From Eucalyptus grandis (Eukaryota; Streptophyta; Magnoliopsida; Myrtales; Myrtaceae): DNA of 64,000 bases. The position numbers and the translations under genes were made by a program. The DNA is taken from positions 62,851,034-62,915,033 of the forward strand of contig NC_052614.1 of NCBI RefSeq assembly GCF_016545825.1. The letters run 5' to 3'. Shown piece after piece: positions 33,080 through 45,490 of this stretch (positions are counted from its first letter, which is position 1; each line of letters starts with the position of its first letter). The notes under the pieces are model-generated. The model was not told the origin of the DNA. It searched no databases and saw only the letters and a list, made by a program, of their open reading frames with translations.

Positions 33080-34500
33080 AGTGGGGAAAACGGAAAACTT
33101 CAATCCAATCTACTTTGTAGGTTTGTCTTCTCCTTGAATCACGAATCCATCATCGACATCTCCTCTAAGTTACCCTGATGAAATATTATATTCAGAGTTG
33201 CTCACAATTTAAAGGTGGAGGCCAACATTAGGTCATGCTTACAAAGCAAAATCATGAGAGAGGGAAGATTCGATCCAATCTACGCTGTGTGTTCGGAGGG
33301 CGGAATCTTCAACCCTGCCTTTTTTTTTTTTTTCCGGTAGAGAAAGTCGTCAATGATGGCACTATTAGAAAATTCGATAATCGACTTACTCCTCAAGGTG
33401 GCCAGCCGGTAGGCTGTAGGTGCAGCGTTACCCTGTGGTGGTGACACATTATGGGGATAAGATGGAGGTCCTCTAATTTATTTAGTATCAGTTTTGACAA
33501 GAGGGAGAAAAAATTAATTTCTCATTTATCTTAGCAATAATATCTTAAAGAATATTATATGAAAGGAAAGAAACATCTCATGCGAGAACTCATTAATTAC
33601 ATTATCAAATGAATATATCGTCTGGTATTTTGATGATATTTCATTTTTGCTTGTGAGTAGCTTCATTGTCCGGCCTTGCGTTCGCTGCATGTGGGGATGT
33701 CATGCCTTCTCTCGCCCTATGGTTGATATCTCTCTATTATCAGGGAAGAGATCACCATTTGGGGTGCACTTCTGAGGATTAGGGGAAGCTTCTTTATAAA
33801 GCAAGCGATCAGTTCAAAGTTCAAAGTCGAGAGGTTTCACTATTGGCTTATATCGGCTAAGATCAAACCAGGTACAGAGAGGTGGGAAAGAGACTCTCAA
33901 TTTTAAAGCCAATGTGGCAATCACAGATGACTTTTTTTTTTTTTGGTCGGAAGGAGGACTTAGATTATCATAAAAGAGAGTAATTACAAGCGGCACAACC
34001 AGCAGCTAAAGCATTAGAACAAAGTAAGGTAATAAAAAAAGAGGGCAGCCAGATGGCCCAATCTTGAGAGAGGACCCGACAAGGGAGTAACACCATAGAA
34101 TAAACGAAGCCACCGATGATGGCAAGAGTGGACCCGACAAGGGAGAAAATTCAATGGTTTTCATAAAAAGGGAAGAGAATTTGTTCCCAAAAAAAATCAT
34201 GGCATGAGTCATCTAATGATGACGATGGTATCATCCAGAGATCTAAGTTTCTAGCAAAATCAAGTTTAATTAGGTATGAAAGCGAGCTAAAGAATGACAA
34301 AGGCTTGATTGCAGCTTTTTCCTTCTTCTTTTTTTTTTGAAGAGCTTTTTCCTTTTCAAAAGTCGGTTGGTGATTTGATCACTCTTTTCGAAAGGACAAA
34401 GACTATCATGTGTCGTTGTTCGTTTGACTACACAACTTCGGCTGCATTAGATTAATGCCGAAAAATTATCTCTGTGTCATTATCCTCTAGGCGATGTGAA
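33080..34500 (-). repeat. Dispersed host unit, copy E
   Basis: The stretch 33260-33880 is recognisable as the reverse complement of 49090-49700 and 56330-56830. Shared blocks include 'gttttgacaagag' (33493), 'cattaattacattatcaaatg' and 'tgtggggatgtcat'. The stretch 34115-34460 parallels copy A (2545-2890), for example 'ctagcaaaatcaagttt'. Two internal sub-copies of 'ccaacattaggt(t/c)atgct..atccaatctac' lie near 33050 and 33222. A LINE 3' end interrupts it at about 33931-34110. Confidence 0.65.
33931..34110 (-). mobile_element. Severely 5'-truncated LINE 3' end
   Basis: On the minus strand the sequence ends 'cctccttccgacc' followed by a run of A (T run at 33931-33943 on the plus strand). This is the same type of terminus as the LINE tails at 1083-1100 and 25261-25280. 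Upstream of it, VPLVITLFYDN-like residues resemble the LINE C-terminus. Copy A lacks it at the corresponding point (near 2545). Confidence 0.5.
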
Positions 34501-36349
34501 GGCCAATTCCATGTGATCAATCTCTCTTCCTGACGAAATTCCTTTCACCAGAAGATAATATTTGGTTTTCTATCGAATCGTGTTCCGTGCCAATTCGGAC
34601 AGGAAGTGGCACGTGTAATCAAGAACTATAATTAATTACTCTAGAAGAAAGCAAATGCAAGTACCGGAAAGTTAAAATGCAGGAACTAGAAATCAAGTCG
34701 ATAAATTAAAAGATACATAACTCGTACTGATGATCTTGTATCCCTTGTACAAATAATTCAACAGGGCTTATATAACCCTATTGCAAGACGTAGACACTCC
34801 TAAGCAGTCGATATTCAACTTAAAGGTTACAAATCGCAACTCCGTGATCTTAGGCTCCATGGACAAATTCAATGATCGCGTATTTACCTTATCCATATGC
34901 TGTAGTGAAATCAAATAACACACTTCCACAATGTTGGCATACAAAACTTGATTCAGTTTTCAAATAATATGTCAATGAAATCTTCATCTCTGTGGTCTTG
35001 GGTTCAAATCTTATTGGAAGCGCTCCAGAGGTAAAATCCTGAGTGCAGTAGGCCGATGTCTGGAGTGCCTCCTTTAATATTATCACTTGGAGTGGTGGAT
35101 CAACTGAAATGCATATAGACTGGCTAGGACACAAATTTAACACTATGATCGAAAAAGAAAACTAAAAGAAGAAGCTTCAACTACATTTTTGTTTTTTTTT
35201 TTCTTGACGAGTGGAAGCGACAACGTGAAGAAATATGAAAGATGGTAACAAAAACTGATTTGGAAAAGTTTACGAAATTGTAAAAAGATTTACAAAGATT
35301 AAAGTAAGTTATCATATGGATTTGGAAGTTGGTTTCAAGTGCCAGGCCTTTCTGTAAACAGAGCACCAGGGCCACTGGCCCATTCAAGTGAGACCGATAG
35401 CACTTTGCCTAAGTCCATGAATCAAACGGAACCATATAGCATCGGCAAAACAGGAAAATCAATGCTAGTTCTTCGTTAGATGGTTGTGTCGGTTGATCTC
35501 ACATGTACCGCAATACAGTTGACAGAGTCTCGAGATAAAATTAGGCCATACAGAATGACTTGAAATTCGCGGCAGCAGCCGAGCATAATTGTAAGAACTC
35601 AACTTCAGCATGGAATAAAAGTTGAAATTTTGAGTTAGCAAGAATTGAGAGCTTGTAGATCTGAGTAATATGAACTTCAGTTAATGTTTGACATCACAAG
35701 TTCGGATATGCAGGATAATAATTACCTTTTCATTCTGATGTATTTTAACCTCATCCTAGATATCAAAAATCCAAAATTATACCTACTACTATTCATTTTA
35801 CCTTAAACTTGTTATTTTTATTTTATTTAATCCACATGGGTGCCGAGTCAACACTGTTTGCTTTCTGGCATCCATGTAGTAAGATCTTTTAACAGTTTTC
35901 AGTAACAAAACTTTAATAGAAGTAAATATATTACATAGATATAAGTTTGAGATTTTTGTTATCAGTGAGCATGGTACATGACTTTTTCCCTTTATTGTTG
36001 TGGCTAAACAACAAAAGCCGCAACTGAGACTGCAAAATTAATGGGATGGTTCTTTTGTTCTTTTCGACACTTCTATAAAAATTTGATGATTTAGTAGAAT
36101 AATTTAGATCTAATTTCACTTTTCTTTTTCTTGGTAAATAATTTAACTCTCCTTTGGCACAAGCGAAATGATGCTTAACATTTTGACCAGTGGTTGGATA
36201 ATATGCAAGGACAATAATTCATTCAACAGAGTACTATTTAGCTCATGACAATAATTAGTTATATCTATCAAATCACATGTTTGCTTCAACTGATATATAA
36301 GATATCATTCAACATAGCATTATTTTTCTTTTGAAAAAAATACTATTTT
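34501..36349. other. AT-rich intergenic sequence with a possible SINE
   Basis: No gene is recognised. Around 34940-35160 a B-box-like GGTTCAAATCTT (35001-35012) preceded by 'gtggtcttg' suggests a degraded SINE, but no clear A box or TSD is seen. Short ORFs (for example 34889-35143, 35181-35387) show no recognisable domain. Confidence 0.35.
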
Positions 36350-36951
36350 GAGAGAAGTTATTTTAAAAATCCTAGATGATTTACACTTTTTCCAATTCAA
36401 TCATGAACATTTTAATTTTGCTAATTGAGTTCTTAATATTTTTATATTTTGCCAGTTGAGTTCATCTAACTAACTTTAGCTAAAAATCACTAACGCAAAC
36501 CTCGGCCATCTTACCCGGCACATCCAATGGTCAAATTTTTATATAATATTTGAGCATTTTTTTGAATTTATTTATTTCTTCTTCTTCTTCTTCTTTCTTT
36601 CTTTTCCATTTTTTTCCAAGCCCAATGAGGGTCAAGTGGCCAACCCTAGCTCTGAAGCCCTCATCGGACTTGGTTGAAAAAAAAAAAAATAAAAAGGAAA
36701 AGAAAGAAGAAAAGAAAAAATAATAATCATAAAGAAATCTTTTAAAAAAATTATAAAAAAAATTGTCTACATGGCGTGGGTTGTCCAATGAGACATCATA
36801 AACATCTATGTCAGCGATTTTCAATTAAAATTAACCACATGGGTTCAATTGACAAAACTTGAAAATGTTTAAAACTTATTTGACATAAATGAAAAGTTCG
36901 CGATTGAATGATAAAAGAGTAATATGTTTAAGACTTTTTGGATAATTTTCC
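36350..36951. mobile_element. Fold-back MITE, Mutator-like
   Basis: The left arm from 36350 ('aagttatttt.aaaaatcctagatgat', 'ttccaattcaatc..gaac') pairs with the reverse complement of the right arm ending at 36951 ('aaaattatccaaaaagtcttaaacat', 'tcattcaatc.cgaac') over at least 150 bp. Candidate 9-bp TSDs are tactatttt (36341-36349) and tactacttt (36952-36960), 8 of 9. A polypyrimidine and a polypurine stretch sit in the centre. Confidence 0.7.
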
Positions 36952-37106
36952 TACTACTTTGCTGGTTAGTAGGCGAGAAAATTTTGAAGGAAGAGAAGGC
37001 AACTTTTGTGTTATTGATTAAAAGGGTCATTTGTGTAGTACGTATACTATGTCGGTTCTAGGTATTTATAATAGATAATAAGAGGCTAAAAGATCTTCAT
37101 ATCATT

Positions 37107-37365
37107 GGCATTCTTTTTTTCTTTTCTTTTTTGGATCAGTTCTACTTTGCTCATATTCCAACTCTCTGAGGTTCTACTCTACTCTTATTCTAACTCTCAC
37201 TCTCAAACTTTTGCCTTGCCTCCTTACAAGGCGTGAGAGTCGAAACCCACTCCTGAAAACTAATTTGTCCCACCCCAACCCCCCTAAGAATGTGGGAATT
37301 CGAACCTCCCACCTCTCAATAAGTTCTACAAGGATCAACTGTCAAGTCGCTGATGGGAATACTCA
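37107..37365 (-). mobile_element. tRNA-derived SINE, antisense, same family as 48454-48655
   Basis: The minus strand has B-box GGTTCGAATTCC (plus 37295-37306). It is followed by 'gtttgagagtg', 'agagtagagtagaac' and a mixed A-rich tail (plus 37107-37132). The SINE at 48454-48655 has 'gtttgagagtggg', 'gtagagtaggaatagagtagg' and an A tail in the same order. The 5' boundary is approximate and no clear TSD is visible. Confidence 0.68.
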
Positions 37366-37519
37366 AGTGATGTCACAAGCTAACTAGTAGTCTTATGAAA
37401 TTACTCAAGGAGACTTCAGTACCATCTCTTATTTACTAGTCACAACTACAAAACTCGACTCCTATCCTAGGCAGCCCCACTGCATCCATTGCTCATCAGT
37501 TTCCTCATTGATTCAAGCC

Positions 37520-38751
37520 TTAGCTCTTTGCCTTGAAACTTTGTGGCTGCATGGGATAGTCCCCGAAGGCGTTCTTCTCCGGGTACAGGAGCTTTGTCGC
37601 TGGCGAGAAGATGGCATCATCCACGGGATTGTAGAACGTGGCCACGAGAGCCGGCAACCATTCTTCTCGGCCATGACACGGTGCAAAAACGCTCTTGTGC
37701 GCTGTTGGTCACCACCTCGAGTTGGTCCCGGTGTTGATGCATATGCTAGCATAGTTGGACCGCGGGATCGGCACCCATTGCCCCTCATGGAGGAACTCAA
37801 GGCCCGAGACTCAATCATCCCTGAAGCATCACAATGATCCCACCGCATCGATGTGTTCCCAGAGCCCCCACAGTCTCTTAGTGTAGGGGCATTCTGGGTA
37901 TTTCGCCACCTTCATCCCCACGGAAGGCCCATTTCTCCCTGAGAATGCCCTCTTTATGTGGTCCGTGTCTAGGCCAAGGTTCTCACAGATGAGCTCTGAG
38001 AGCTTCTTTACTAGCTTTATCACCTGAGTGATGTACTCATCCATTACCGCCTAAAAGGAATATTGCACAGAGGATTAGTCAGTCACTAGGTAAACATTAT
38101 AGATACTAAGGTAGGTGGACTAAATTGATCTCCAATGCAATATGACGAACTCTAAGCGGCTAATCTGCCAAATCACCTTTCAAACCAGTTCAGTATACCA
38201 AGCTTAGTCTCTTTATTGATTACTTAGTCACTACAACAAGGTTGGATAATGAAAGTTCTCAAATGATCAGGAGTTTTAAACTTACGATTGGGATTAATTT
38301 TGTCACGCACCGAAATCGTTCGAGAGGTTCGGGAAGTCCTCAATGTTTGACTTCGGGCAAAGTGCCGAGATGAAGAAGGGCCATTCCTAGTCTAGATCGG
38401 TGTGTAGTACTATTGGCATGTTTTAAGCATTCAGCAGTTCTGACACATAGAAAGTTGCCTTCAAATTCTCCTCATAGTGGGTGTTGACAAAACGCTTCAC
38501 TTTCTTCATCAGTTCAAGGTCAACACCATGGTTCTTAATTTGCAAGAAAAACATCATCATCATAATCATTTCTTAAGATAAGAGAGTGAATTGGGTTGAT
38601 AAAAAAGATTGAAGTTCGTCGATGATGACGATGAATCACAAACTGTTACCTTGAAGCAACCCCATTTCTCACAAGCATGGTGAAGTATTGCCAATGTTTT
38701 GCTCATGTTCTCACCACCAAGCTCACTCAAATCTATCATAGGAATTTCCAT
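37520..38751 (-). pseudogene. ACO: 1-aminocyclopropane-1-carboxylate oxidase (ACC oxidase) pseudogene
   Basis: Minus strand. Exon 1 (38751-38650) encodes MEIPMIDLSELGGENMSKT..ACEKWGCFK and ends at a GT donor. Exon 2 (from 38539) starts IKNHGVDLELMKKVKR and contains HYEENLKATFY; its acceptor reads AA instead of AG, and it has at least two in-frame stops. Exon 3 (about 38053-37520) starts VMDEYITQVIKLVKKLSEL and includes SGRNGPSVGMKVAKYPECP. It then has EHIDAVG (iron-ligand His and Asp), a short deletion, HRVMAEKNG (iron-ligand His), C-RLS (the 2-oxoacid/ascorbate RxS motif) and a C-terminus ending KAKS. Frameshifts disrupt exon 3. ACO catalyses the last step of ethylene synthesis; this copy cannot encode it. 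Confidence 0.9.
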
Positions 38752-39889
38752 GATTTCGCTTCCTCTTTTCTTTACCTCTGAACTCTCTACGACAAGTTTA
38801 TTGAGATGGTTGATGGACTGAGCATATACATATATAGGGTTAGAGATGGGGGAAGTTCAATGAATTTTTTACCTACATTTTTTTAGACTTTTATGGGAAA
38901 GAAAAGGGTCTGGGCTGGGAAAAATACTGGGCGTCATCGTCGTACACAAGAGCGATTTTGATAGAAAGGCAGGTGGTCAGTCAAGAGTTGATCACCTAAA
39001 GCAACATGCCTGGTTGGATTCTGGGAAAAGGACTCATCTAAGTGATCCTAAGGAAAAAAAAAAAATGAGTCATGATCCAAATCCTGCTATAATGACAAAA
39101 ATGCTTTAGCAAATAGATAGGTTATGAACTTATTTCTCATGTCTATCATAAAGAAAAGCACAGGGTGGTCTTCTTTCAATCGAAGCGTTAGGGCTCACTT
39201 ATTCGGTATTCATGCTTCGGTGTTCCAACCCCTCAATTGACCTGCTTTCTTCAGTTGGTTCAGCCCAATTTAATCCAACAACAGTGAGCTCAAACAATCG
39301 TTAAAGAGCCCAACATAACTAGGTTAAGAGATAATTGAGTATGCCACGAATTATTAGGATATCGAATATGCCTTGTAGATGGACCCTTATGCTATGACCA
39401 ATGCCTTAGACTCTAGTTGGTCGTATCTATGTGAGTTTGTGTGTTCTATGTCTCGTAAAACAAGCACTCTTCTTTCCGGGAAAGTATCAGGGAAAGCTCC
39501 ACTCCGTTACAAAGTTCACCAAAAAGGTCAAATTTGCATCAAAACAGAAGTTCCCAAGTGTTATCTCCACTATGAGTGAAATCAATCAAATGGGACCTTG
39601 TGCAAATCAATCAAGTGGTCGGGATATCTTTTGGAATGTTTGGTGTTGATTAAAATCAAGACTTTTCTTCTCCTTCTTCTTTTCATATTTTTTGACAGAT
39701 TTATCAGGATTTCACATAATGAGTCAGATCTACATCAAATCGGGAGCTACCAAGTGTCATGTCAATGTGAGTTTGTTTTTCATCTTCCACCCATTGTTTG
39801 TGTTGGATTTCAGAATAGCTTGTAGACTAGACAATGATTGAACATCTAGCAGGGTTGTTGAGTTTGGAATTATGACCACAAAGCGTAAA
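38752..39889. other. Upstream region of the ACO pseudogene
   Basis: On the minus strand, a TATA-like 'tatatatgtatatgc' at about 38821-38835 sits some 75 bases upstream of the ATG, a plausible ancestral promoter. Beyond that I see no gene. ORFs at 39379-39825 overlap in different frames and lack recognisable domains. Confidence 0.4.
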
Positions 39890-40030
39890 ATCAACCTAAG
39901 AGAATATTTCGACCAAGAAAAAAACCTAAGAGCATATGGGAAAGTAGAATTATGTAGGATTGAACCACCAACTTGCACCTTGGTTCATTCTTTTCAAAAC
40001 TTAAATCGTTGGGCAATCCACACATTAGAA
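39890..40030 (-). mobile_element. Possible SINE, antisense
   Basis: On the minus strand an A-box-like TTGCCCAACGATTTAAG (plus 40001-40017) precedes a B-box-like GGTTCAATCCTAC (plus 39954-39966) by about 35 nt, followed by 'ttaggtttttttc'. The spacing fits a tRNA-type SINE head. No TSD was confirmed. Confidence 0.45.
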
Positions 40031-40599
40031 ATTTGCACCCGGAAAAAAGTTGGTGATTCCCTAAATGACTTGACAATGAGTTGCGCTTTTTCCACTTCTC
40101 ATCCAGCTCAAACACTCTTTTTTTTTTTTTTTTATAGTGTATTGTCCATCTTACCCATCGCTTTTTCCTCCTTTAAATGTTGTACTCCACATAGTCAAAT
40201 GTAGGGGCCATGTGGGATCCTTTTTTGAATTTATTTCTTCTTTTCTTCCACCTTTCTTTTTCTTGTCCTCACTTGTGTTGAAGCGTATCCTCCAACACCT
40301 CTATGCACACCAACAATTGGGCAATCTCACAGCCTCACAAGCTTCCTCTCTACCTCGCCATCGTCCCTTAAAGCTCTTGGAATGTCTAGCAAAATCCCCC
40401 TATGTTGGTATGATCTTCCTCTTGATATAATTCTCTATGTTGATCTTTTGATTATTGCGATAATTTTGTTATATTCAAAATAGAATGATCAAGGTGCTCG
40501 AGCTCATGACTTGATTAGTGTCAAGCCTTTTGGCTTTAGTGGTGTATTGGAGGCTTCGGTAATGGTTTTGCCTTTGTCTTTGTCTTTTTGTTTTGGCAT
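40031..40599. other. Pyrimidine-rich intergenic sequence
   Basis: Contains a T run at 40120-40134 and further T/C-rich stretches around 40220-40265. No gene or element is recognised. The caulimovirid fragment begins near 40600. Confidence 0.35.
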
Positions 40600-43515
40600 G
40601 ATTGTATCTCCTGTAAAACTTCTCTTATGAGAAAATCAGGTAATGAATTTGAAGAACTATTTATAAATTCAATATCAAAACCAAATATTAAAAGTATGGC
40701 TTACCATTTTGCAAAAATCTATTTTGATGCAATATTCAAGACGTCTTTTTGTAAAACATCTTTGGCTGATTTGCAATCAATTGTCAAGAGAAATTTTTAG
40801 TTTAATAAATCTCATTGGAATTTTAATATGGAAAAAACTAATTTCCTTTTTGATTGTTGAGTAATTTTGCTGGTTTGAGTTCTAATGTTTTAAGACAAAA
40901 TGGACAACTTGTTCTTTAGTATTCTTGACCTATTTAAGAATACCGTCATATCCTATATATGAAGCATCTGTTTCAACTATTTTGAAAGTAGATGGATCAG
41001 CTAGGTGTAAACATGGTATTTCCTTAACATGAATATTTATTTGTTTGACAATGTTTGCATGGATGAAGTCCATGGTGGAGAATCCTTTTGTAACCTTTAC
41101 AAAGAATATTTATATTGGAGAATAAATCTATAATATAATTGAGACTAAAGAAATATATAATATAATTGAGACTATCTAAGAATCTTTGCAATTGGATTTT
41201 GTCTTTAATCTCATTCTGGAATTTATCAGTAAATTAGATTGATCTTTTTTTATGGGAATTATGGTGCCTAAATGGATATAATGACCTAGGAATCTAATTT
41301 TGGTCTGGAAGAGTGCAATTTTTGTAGGAAATACTACTAAATCATTTTGTATGATTATTTTTATAAAGGTAGATATATGTTTGAAATGTTGTTCTAAATT
41401 GGGGGAGAAAACCAATACAACATCCATGTAGATTGGGATGTAATCTGAATAATGATTGAAAATTTCATTTATGATTATTTGAAATTCTGAAGGGGTATTC
41501 TTGAGACTAAATAGCATAACATTCCATTCATATTGACCAAAAGGGATAGTAAAAGAAGTTTTATATTGGTCATTTTTATTGATTTGTATTTGCCAAAATC
41601 CTAATTTCATGTCAAATTTTGAAAATATTTTTGATCTACATAATCTGTTTAACAAGTTCTTTTTGTTGGGTATTGGATACCTTATTCATCTAAAGGTTGT
41701 ATTCAAAGTTTTATAATTAATAACTAACTTGGGAACACATTTTTCTAATTTAGTATTTTTATTGACATAGAAAACAGAACAGCTCCATGGTGATTGACTT
41801 TTCTTAATGAATTTTTTTTTGTTAAAAAGATCTTGTATTTCTATTTGGCAAAATTTTGAAAATTTTTGATTCATTTGTGTAGGATGAGCTTTTGTAGGTA
41901 TTTTATTTTCAGAAAAATCTTGTTCATGAGATAAATCTACAATATGCTTTTTTCTTTCCCAAAAAGCATTAGGTAAGGTAGAACATATAATTTTCTCTAT
42001 GTGTTTTTGTAGGGACGCTATGTTATCTTTGATGTTTGTTTTTAAGGATTTTCTTCTATTTTTTTTTAATTATGAGTCTTCTTTTAAAAATTCAAGCTGG
42101 TTTTCTTTATCTTTTATAAGACAATTTATTCCTAAAATTGAATGTTCTTATAAGATAATTAGGCTTCTCATTTGTGATGTTGTTATAAAGGCAAATGTGA
42201 TTTTTCTATTTAAAGCATGAATTTCAATTCCTTCATTTGTTACTGTAAAAGGTTGAATTAATTGTATGAAGGGTGTTTCTAGAATTACTTCATGTATCAT
42301 ATTTTTAATTAAAAAGAAAGGAAATTTTGTAAGACATTTGACTTTTTATTATTATTAAGGCTTCTTGCAATTTACATTTAATATTTAACTTGTCTCCCGA
42401 GGCTGATTTTAATGATTCAGACGTTTTATCGAAGTATTTTGTTGGAACAAGGCTTTTTTTGATACAATTAAGATCGGCCCCCGTATCAAAGAGTACTGTT
42501 GTTTCAATAATAACTTCATTATTGATTTTTATCATTATGTTTATTATCCATTTAGAGGTTATTTCTGTTAATAGCATTAAAAAGTTTTGATTAGAAGTAT
42601 TAGAAGTATTAATGATTTCATTTTGATCTTCTAATTTTGCTTTTCCCTTTGTGAGAGCTTTTATATCGGAGATTTCTTGTTTCTTTTATTGTTTTATTTT
42701 ACTTTGGAGATCATTAATATTTATTAGCCTAGACTGGTTTTTTTCTTTTTTTCTTTTTCTTTTCTATTAAGAATATCTTTTGGATTATAAGAAGTATTAG
42801 GTTTAGAAGTAATATTCATTGAAAATTGAAATCTATCTAAATATTCTATTTTGGCTTTTGGTTCATCAACAAAGTGTTGAGGAGGAATTCTTTTTCTTTT
42901 GTCAACATATTTATTTCAGGAATAGATTTATCAAGAGAGGCATCTTCATATTATGATTTTGAAGAGGTTTTTATTTCATTTATTTGAAGACATTCTTCTT
43001 CAAGAAATTCATCATAAGAGGTATCATCATTTTCTATAAGGATGTTTTTTAATTGGTATAAAGTATTATCATCTAATGAGAGTTCATTTAATCTTTTACT
43101 AATACAATGTTTTGAAATATATCATTTTCTACCACATTAGTAACATTTAAGATCTTTAAAAATTTTCTTATTAGTTTATGGTCTATTTTGGTGTCTTCAT
43201 TTATTTTGTGAAGTTGTGATTTGTTACATTGTTTTCTTTTTTCTTTTTCAGAAGGAAAAGTTCTTTTGCATTTTGATTTTAACTTTTCATTATAAGAAGG
43301 GTCGTATTGGGCATAGAAATCTCCTAAACTTCTAAGAGATTGTTCTTCTTTGAGTTGTATTTGTAATTTGATTTCATTACCCATTTGTGTTCCTTATCTA
43401 CAAACGTAAGAGACTATTTCTTCGTATGAAAGTTGATCATAACGTATTTAGTCACTGTATTCTTCTATAATCCTATCTCTAACTTGGTGACATATTATTT
43501 AGGGTAAACCTACTA
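40600..43515 (-). mobile_element. Endogenous caulimovirid (plant pararetrovirus) fragment: coat, protease, RT, RNase H
   Basis: Read on the minus strand from 43515 down, the order is a coat-protein C-terminal region with a ruined zinc knuckle (about 43105-43150, a stop inside the motif), an acidic segment, an aspartic protease with DTGA at 42476-42487, RT (about 41875-41170) and RNase H down to about 40600. RT shows KIFSKFDMK, PFGQYEWNVM and FSLKNTPSEFQ, typical of Caulimoviridae rather than Gypsy elements. The catalytic pair is damaged (YMDV at 41419-41430). Many stops and frameshifts are present. It resembles florendovirus/petuvirus-type sequences (inference). No intact viral gene remains. 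Confidence 0.85.
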
Positions 43516-44389
43516 AGAATTTTTAATACATACATAAATGTGTGTGTGTATATATATAATCGAAAGTGCATGACTTTATTGACGTCGAAGATGCTGGAGT
43601 AATTTTTTTTTTCAATCTTTTCGACCTTAGTTCTATAGGAGCAAGTCAGAAATATTTAGAAATATAACCATCTGATTTGATTCATTCTCAATAGCCATGA
43701 GATGATCGTTTTAGGGTGATCCTTTTGTCGACGGATGCTCCTATTACACTCGTAGTCTCTGATAGATCCTTTTGTCATGTGACCCCAAGCAAGAAAATGC
43801 ACAGGTTGCACAATTTCAGGCAAACTAAATCTAGACAAGACGCAAGCATCACACAAGGGCCACTTAAGTTGTATGCCCTAGGCGATGGGCCACCAAGGTT
43901 GTGTGACCCTAGGCAAGGGGACGCCGGTGCCACCCGAACCTAAGCAATCGCACATCAGAGTTCCTCTTGCTCCTCCGAGCTACCTCAATGAATCCCAGGT
44001 CTAAAGGTAAGAGACTATGAATAATGCAAAACCAAAGAGTAAAAGCAAAATTTTAGTTTATGAGGATAAGAAAGGAAACTGAAAAAAATTCATTAATCCT
44101 TAAGAGGAGCTTTTGGAGAATGTTGTAAAGACAAAGCAAGGATGGTTTGTCTTTAGCTTTGGGCTTTTGCTAATGCTAGCTTTGAGATAAAATGGTTCAA
44201 TATTTTTTACCAAACACCACAACTTACTCATTAAGAATCATCTTTGATGCTTCATTCATTAAAGATGCAGAGGTTGCCGCAGTAATAGAGGAGGATTAAT
44301 GGAGGTGACCATCCCCAAGATCAAATGAATTGCTTGAAATCCAAGCCGCGGTTTGTGTTGTCCTTCCACCACCTACAAAAGAAAAAGTG
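43516..44389. other. Intergenic, no recognised gene
   Basis: Contains a (GT)n/(AT)n microsatellite at about 43540-43560 and a motif 'ccctaggc(g/a)a' repeated near 43880 and 43908. Open frames here are short and lack recognisable domains. Confidence 0.4.
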
Positions 44390-44960
44390 ATTTTCCTGGG
44401 CGCTAACATGGAAGATCTAACCAAAAGGTGGCTCGGAAGCTGCTAAAACCTCAGGGGACCAAAATTCAGTGGCATAGGCTCATATGGTTGTGCCCTAATA
44501 TCCCATAATTTTGCGTTTATAGCTTGTCATATTAAACAAGCTATAAACAAAAGGTAGAATGAAAGTAGTGGAGTTCTATTAATGGTGTAGGTTTGCTCTG
44601 TAAGCAAGACGATGAATCTTGTGATCATCTGTTATTTTATGTGTGTTTTCATTTTTTGAGGCAGCTTTGGGATATAGTCATGGTTTTGCTGCATCTAAAT
44701 AGGCAAGCAGAGGATTGTGCCATATGAGCTCTCTTGGGCTCTTCAATTCTTGAAGGGCAGAAGCTTAAAGATTGTCCTGATAAAACTAGCATGGTATGCC
44801 ACTATATACAGCATTTGGAAGGAGCAAAATATGGTTCTTCATGGGCAAACCACTCCATGTAAACAAGGTTTTGGCAAGCAATTTGCTTATGGATCAGACT
44901 TGCCTTTGAAGCTTTAATAAGTGATGGAAGGAGAGTAGTGGATGATGAAGTTAACAATCT
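44390..44960 (+). pseudogene. LINE fragment: zinc-finger reverse-transcriptase region
   Basis: Degraded frames encode KIQWHRLIW near 44463, C-LLCKQDDESCDHLLFYVC at about 44594-44650 (the C-x2-C..H-x4-C pattern of the plant LINE zf-RVT region), and LAWYATIYSIWKEQN at about 44785-44830. It corresponds to 14570-14850 and following in the complete LINE but is more diverged. Neither the RT core nor a poly-A tail is found beside it. Confidence 0.75.
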
Positions 44961-45289
44961 ATATTTTAAATGAAGAAGTATCATCCAAGCCTTTGTGCTT
45001 TGTGTTTCCTTGTTCTTGTAGAAGTATCAGTTTTTCCCCTTAGCTGATATGTAATAAGGGACTTGGGCCATCAGGCCATTTTGTGAGGGGATTTTTGGGC
45101 GTTGGGCTTTGTAATTTAGTTAGGGACTTTCTTTTGGACATTGGGGTTTTATGATTTAGGTTTAAGGTTGGGCCTACTGGCTCTTGGGTTTGTGAGGGTT
45201 ATCTGACTAATTCTGGGCTTGTATTGGGAAGGAGTCCTCCCATTATCTGGGTGTTAGGCAATAAAGTAAAAGAGAATTTCTGATCGACA
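44961..45289. other. Intergenic, 'ttgggc' rich
   Basis: Contains many repeats of 'ttgggc' or 'cttggg' motifs (45060-45230), possibly the degenerate end of a LINE or LTR element. No gene is recognised. Confidence 0.3.
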
Positions 45290-45490
45290 TTAGAAGTAAG
45301 GGTAAATGATACAAATGATTTCTGAACTTTGAACTAATGTACAATGTGATCCATGAAGTTTAAGTTTGCTTAATATGGTCATTGAACTTTAGTTTAATAT
45401 GAAATATTGTTTATGAACTTTTAATTTGTTTAATGTTGTTCCTGAACTTTAGTACATGTTCAATTTAGTTATGAATTGTATGTACATGTT
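45290..45490 (+). repeat. Left inverted arm of a fold-back element
   Basis: Repeats of 'gaactttaattt', 'aatgt(t/g)gt' and 'ctgaacttt' match the reverse complement of 47100-47335 in the same order for about 190 bp, ending in a shared 'tacatgttcaat' block. A decayed Copia fragment lies between the arms. Confidence 0.65.

Noticed and set aside
37508..37837. Plus-strand ORF of 109 codons
   Set aside because: It is the antisense shadow of ACC oxidase exon 3.
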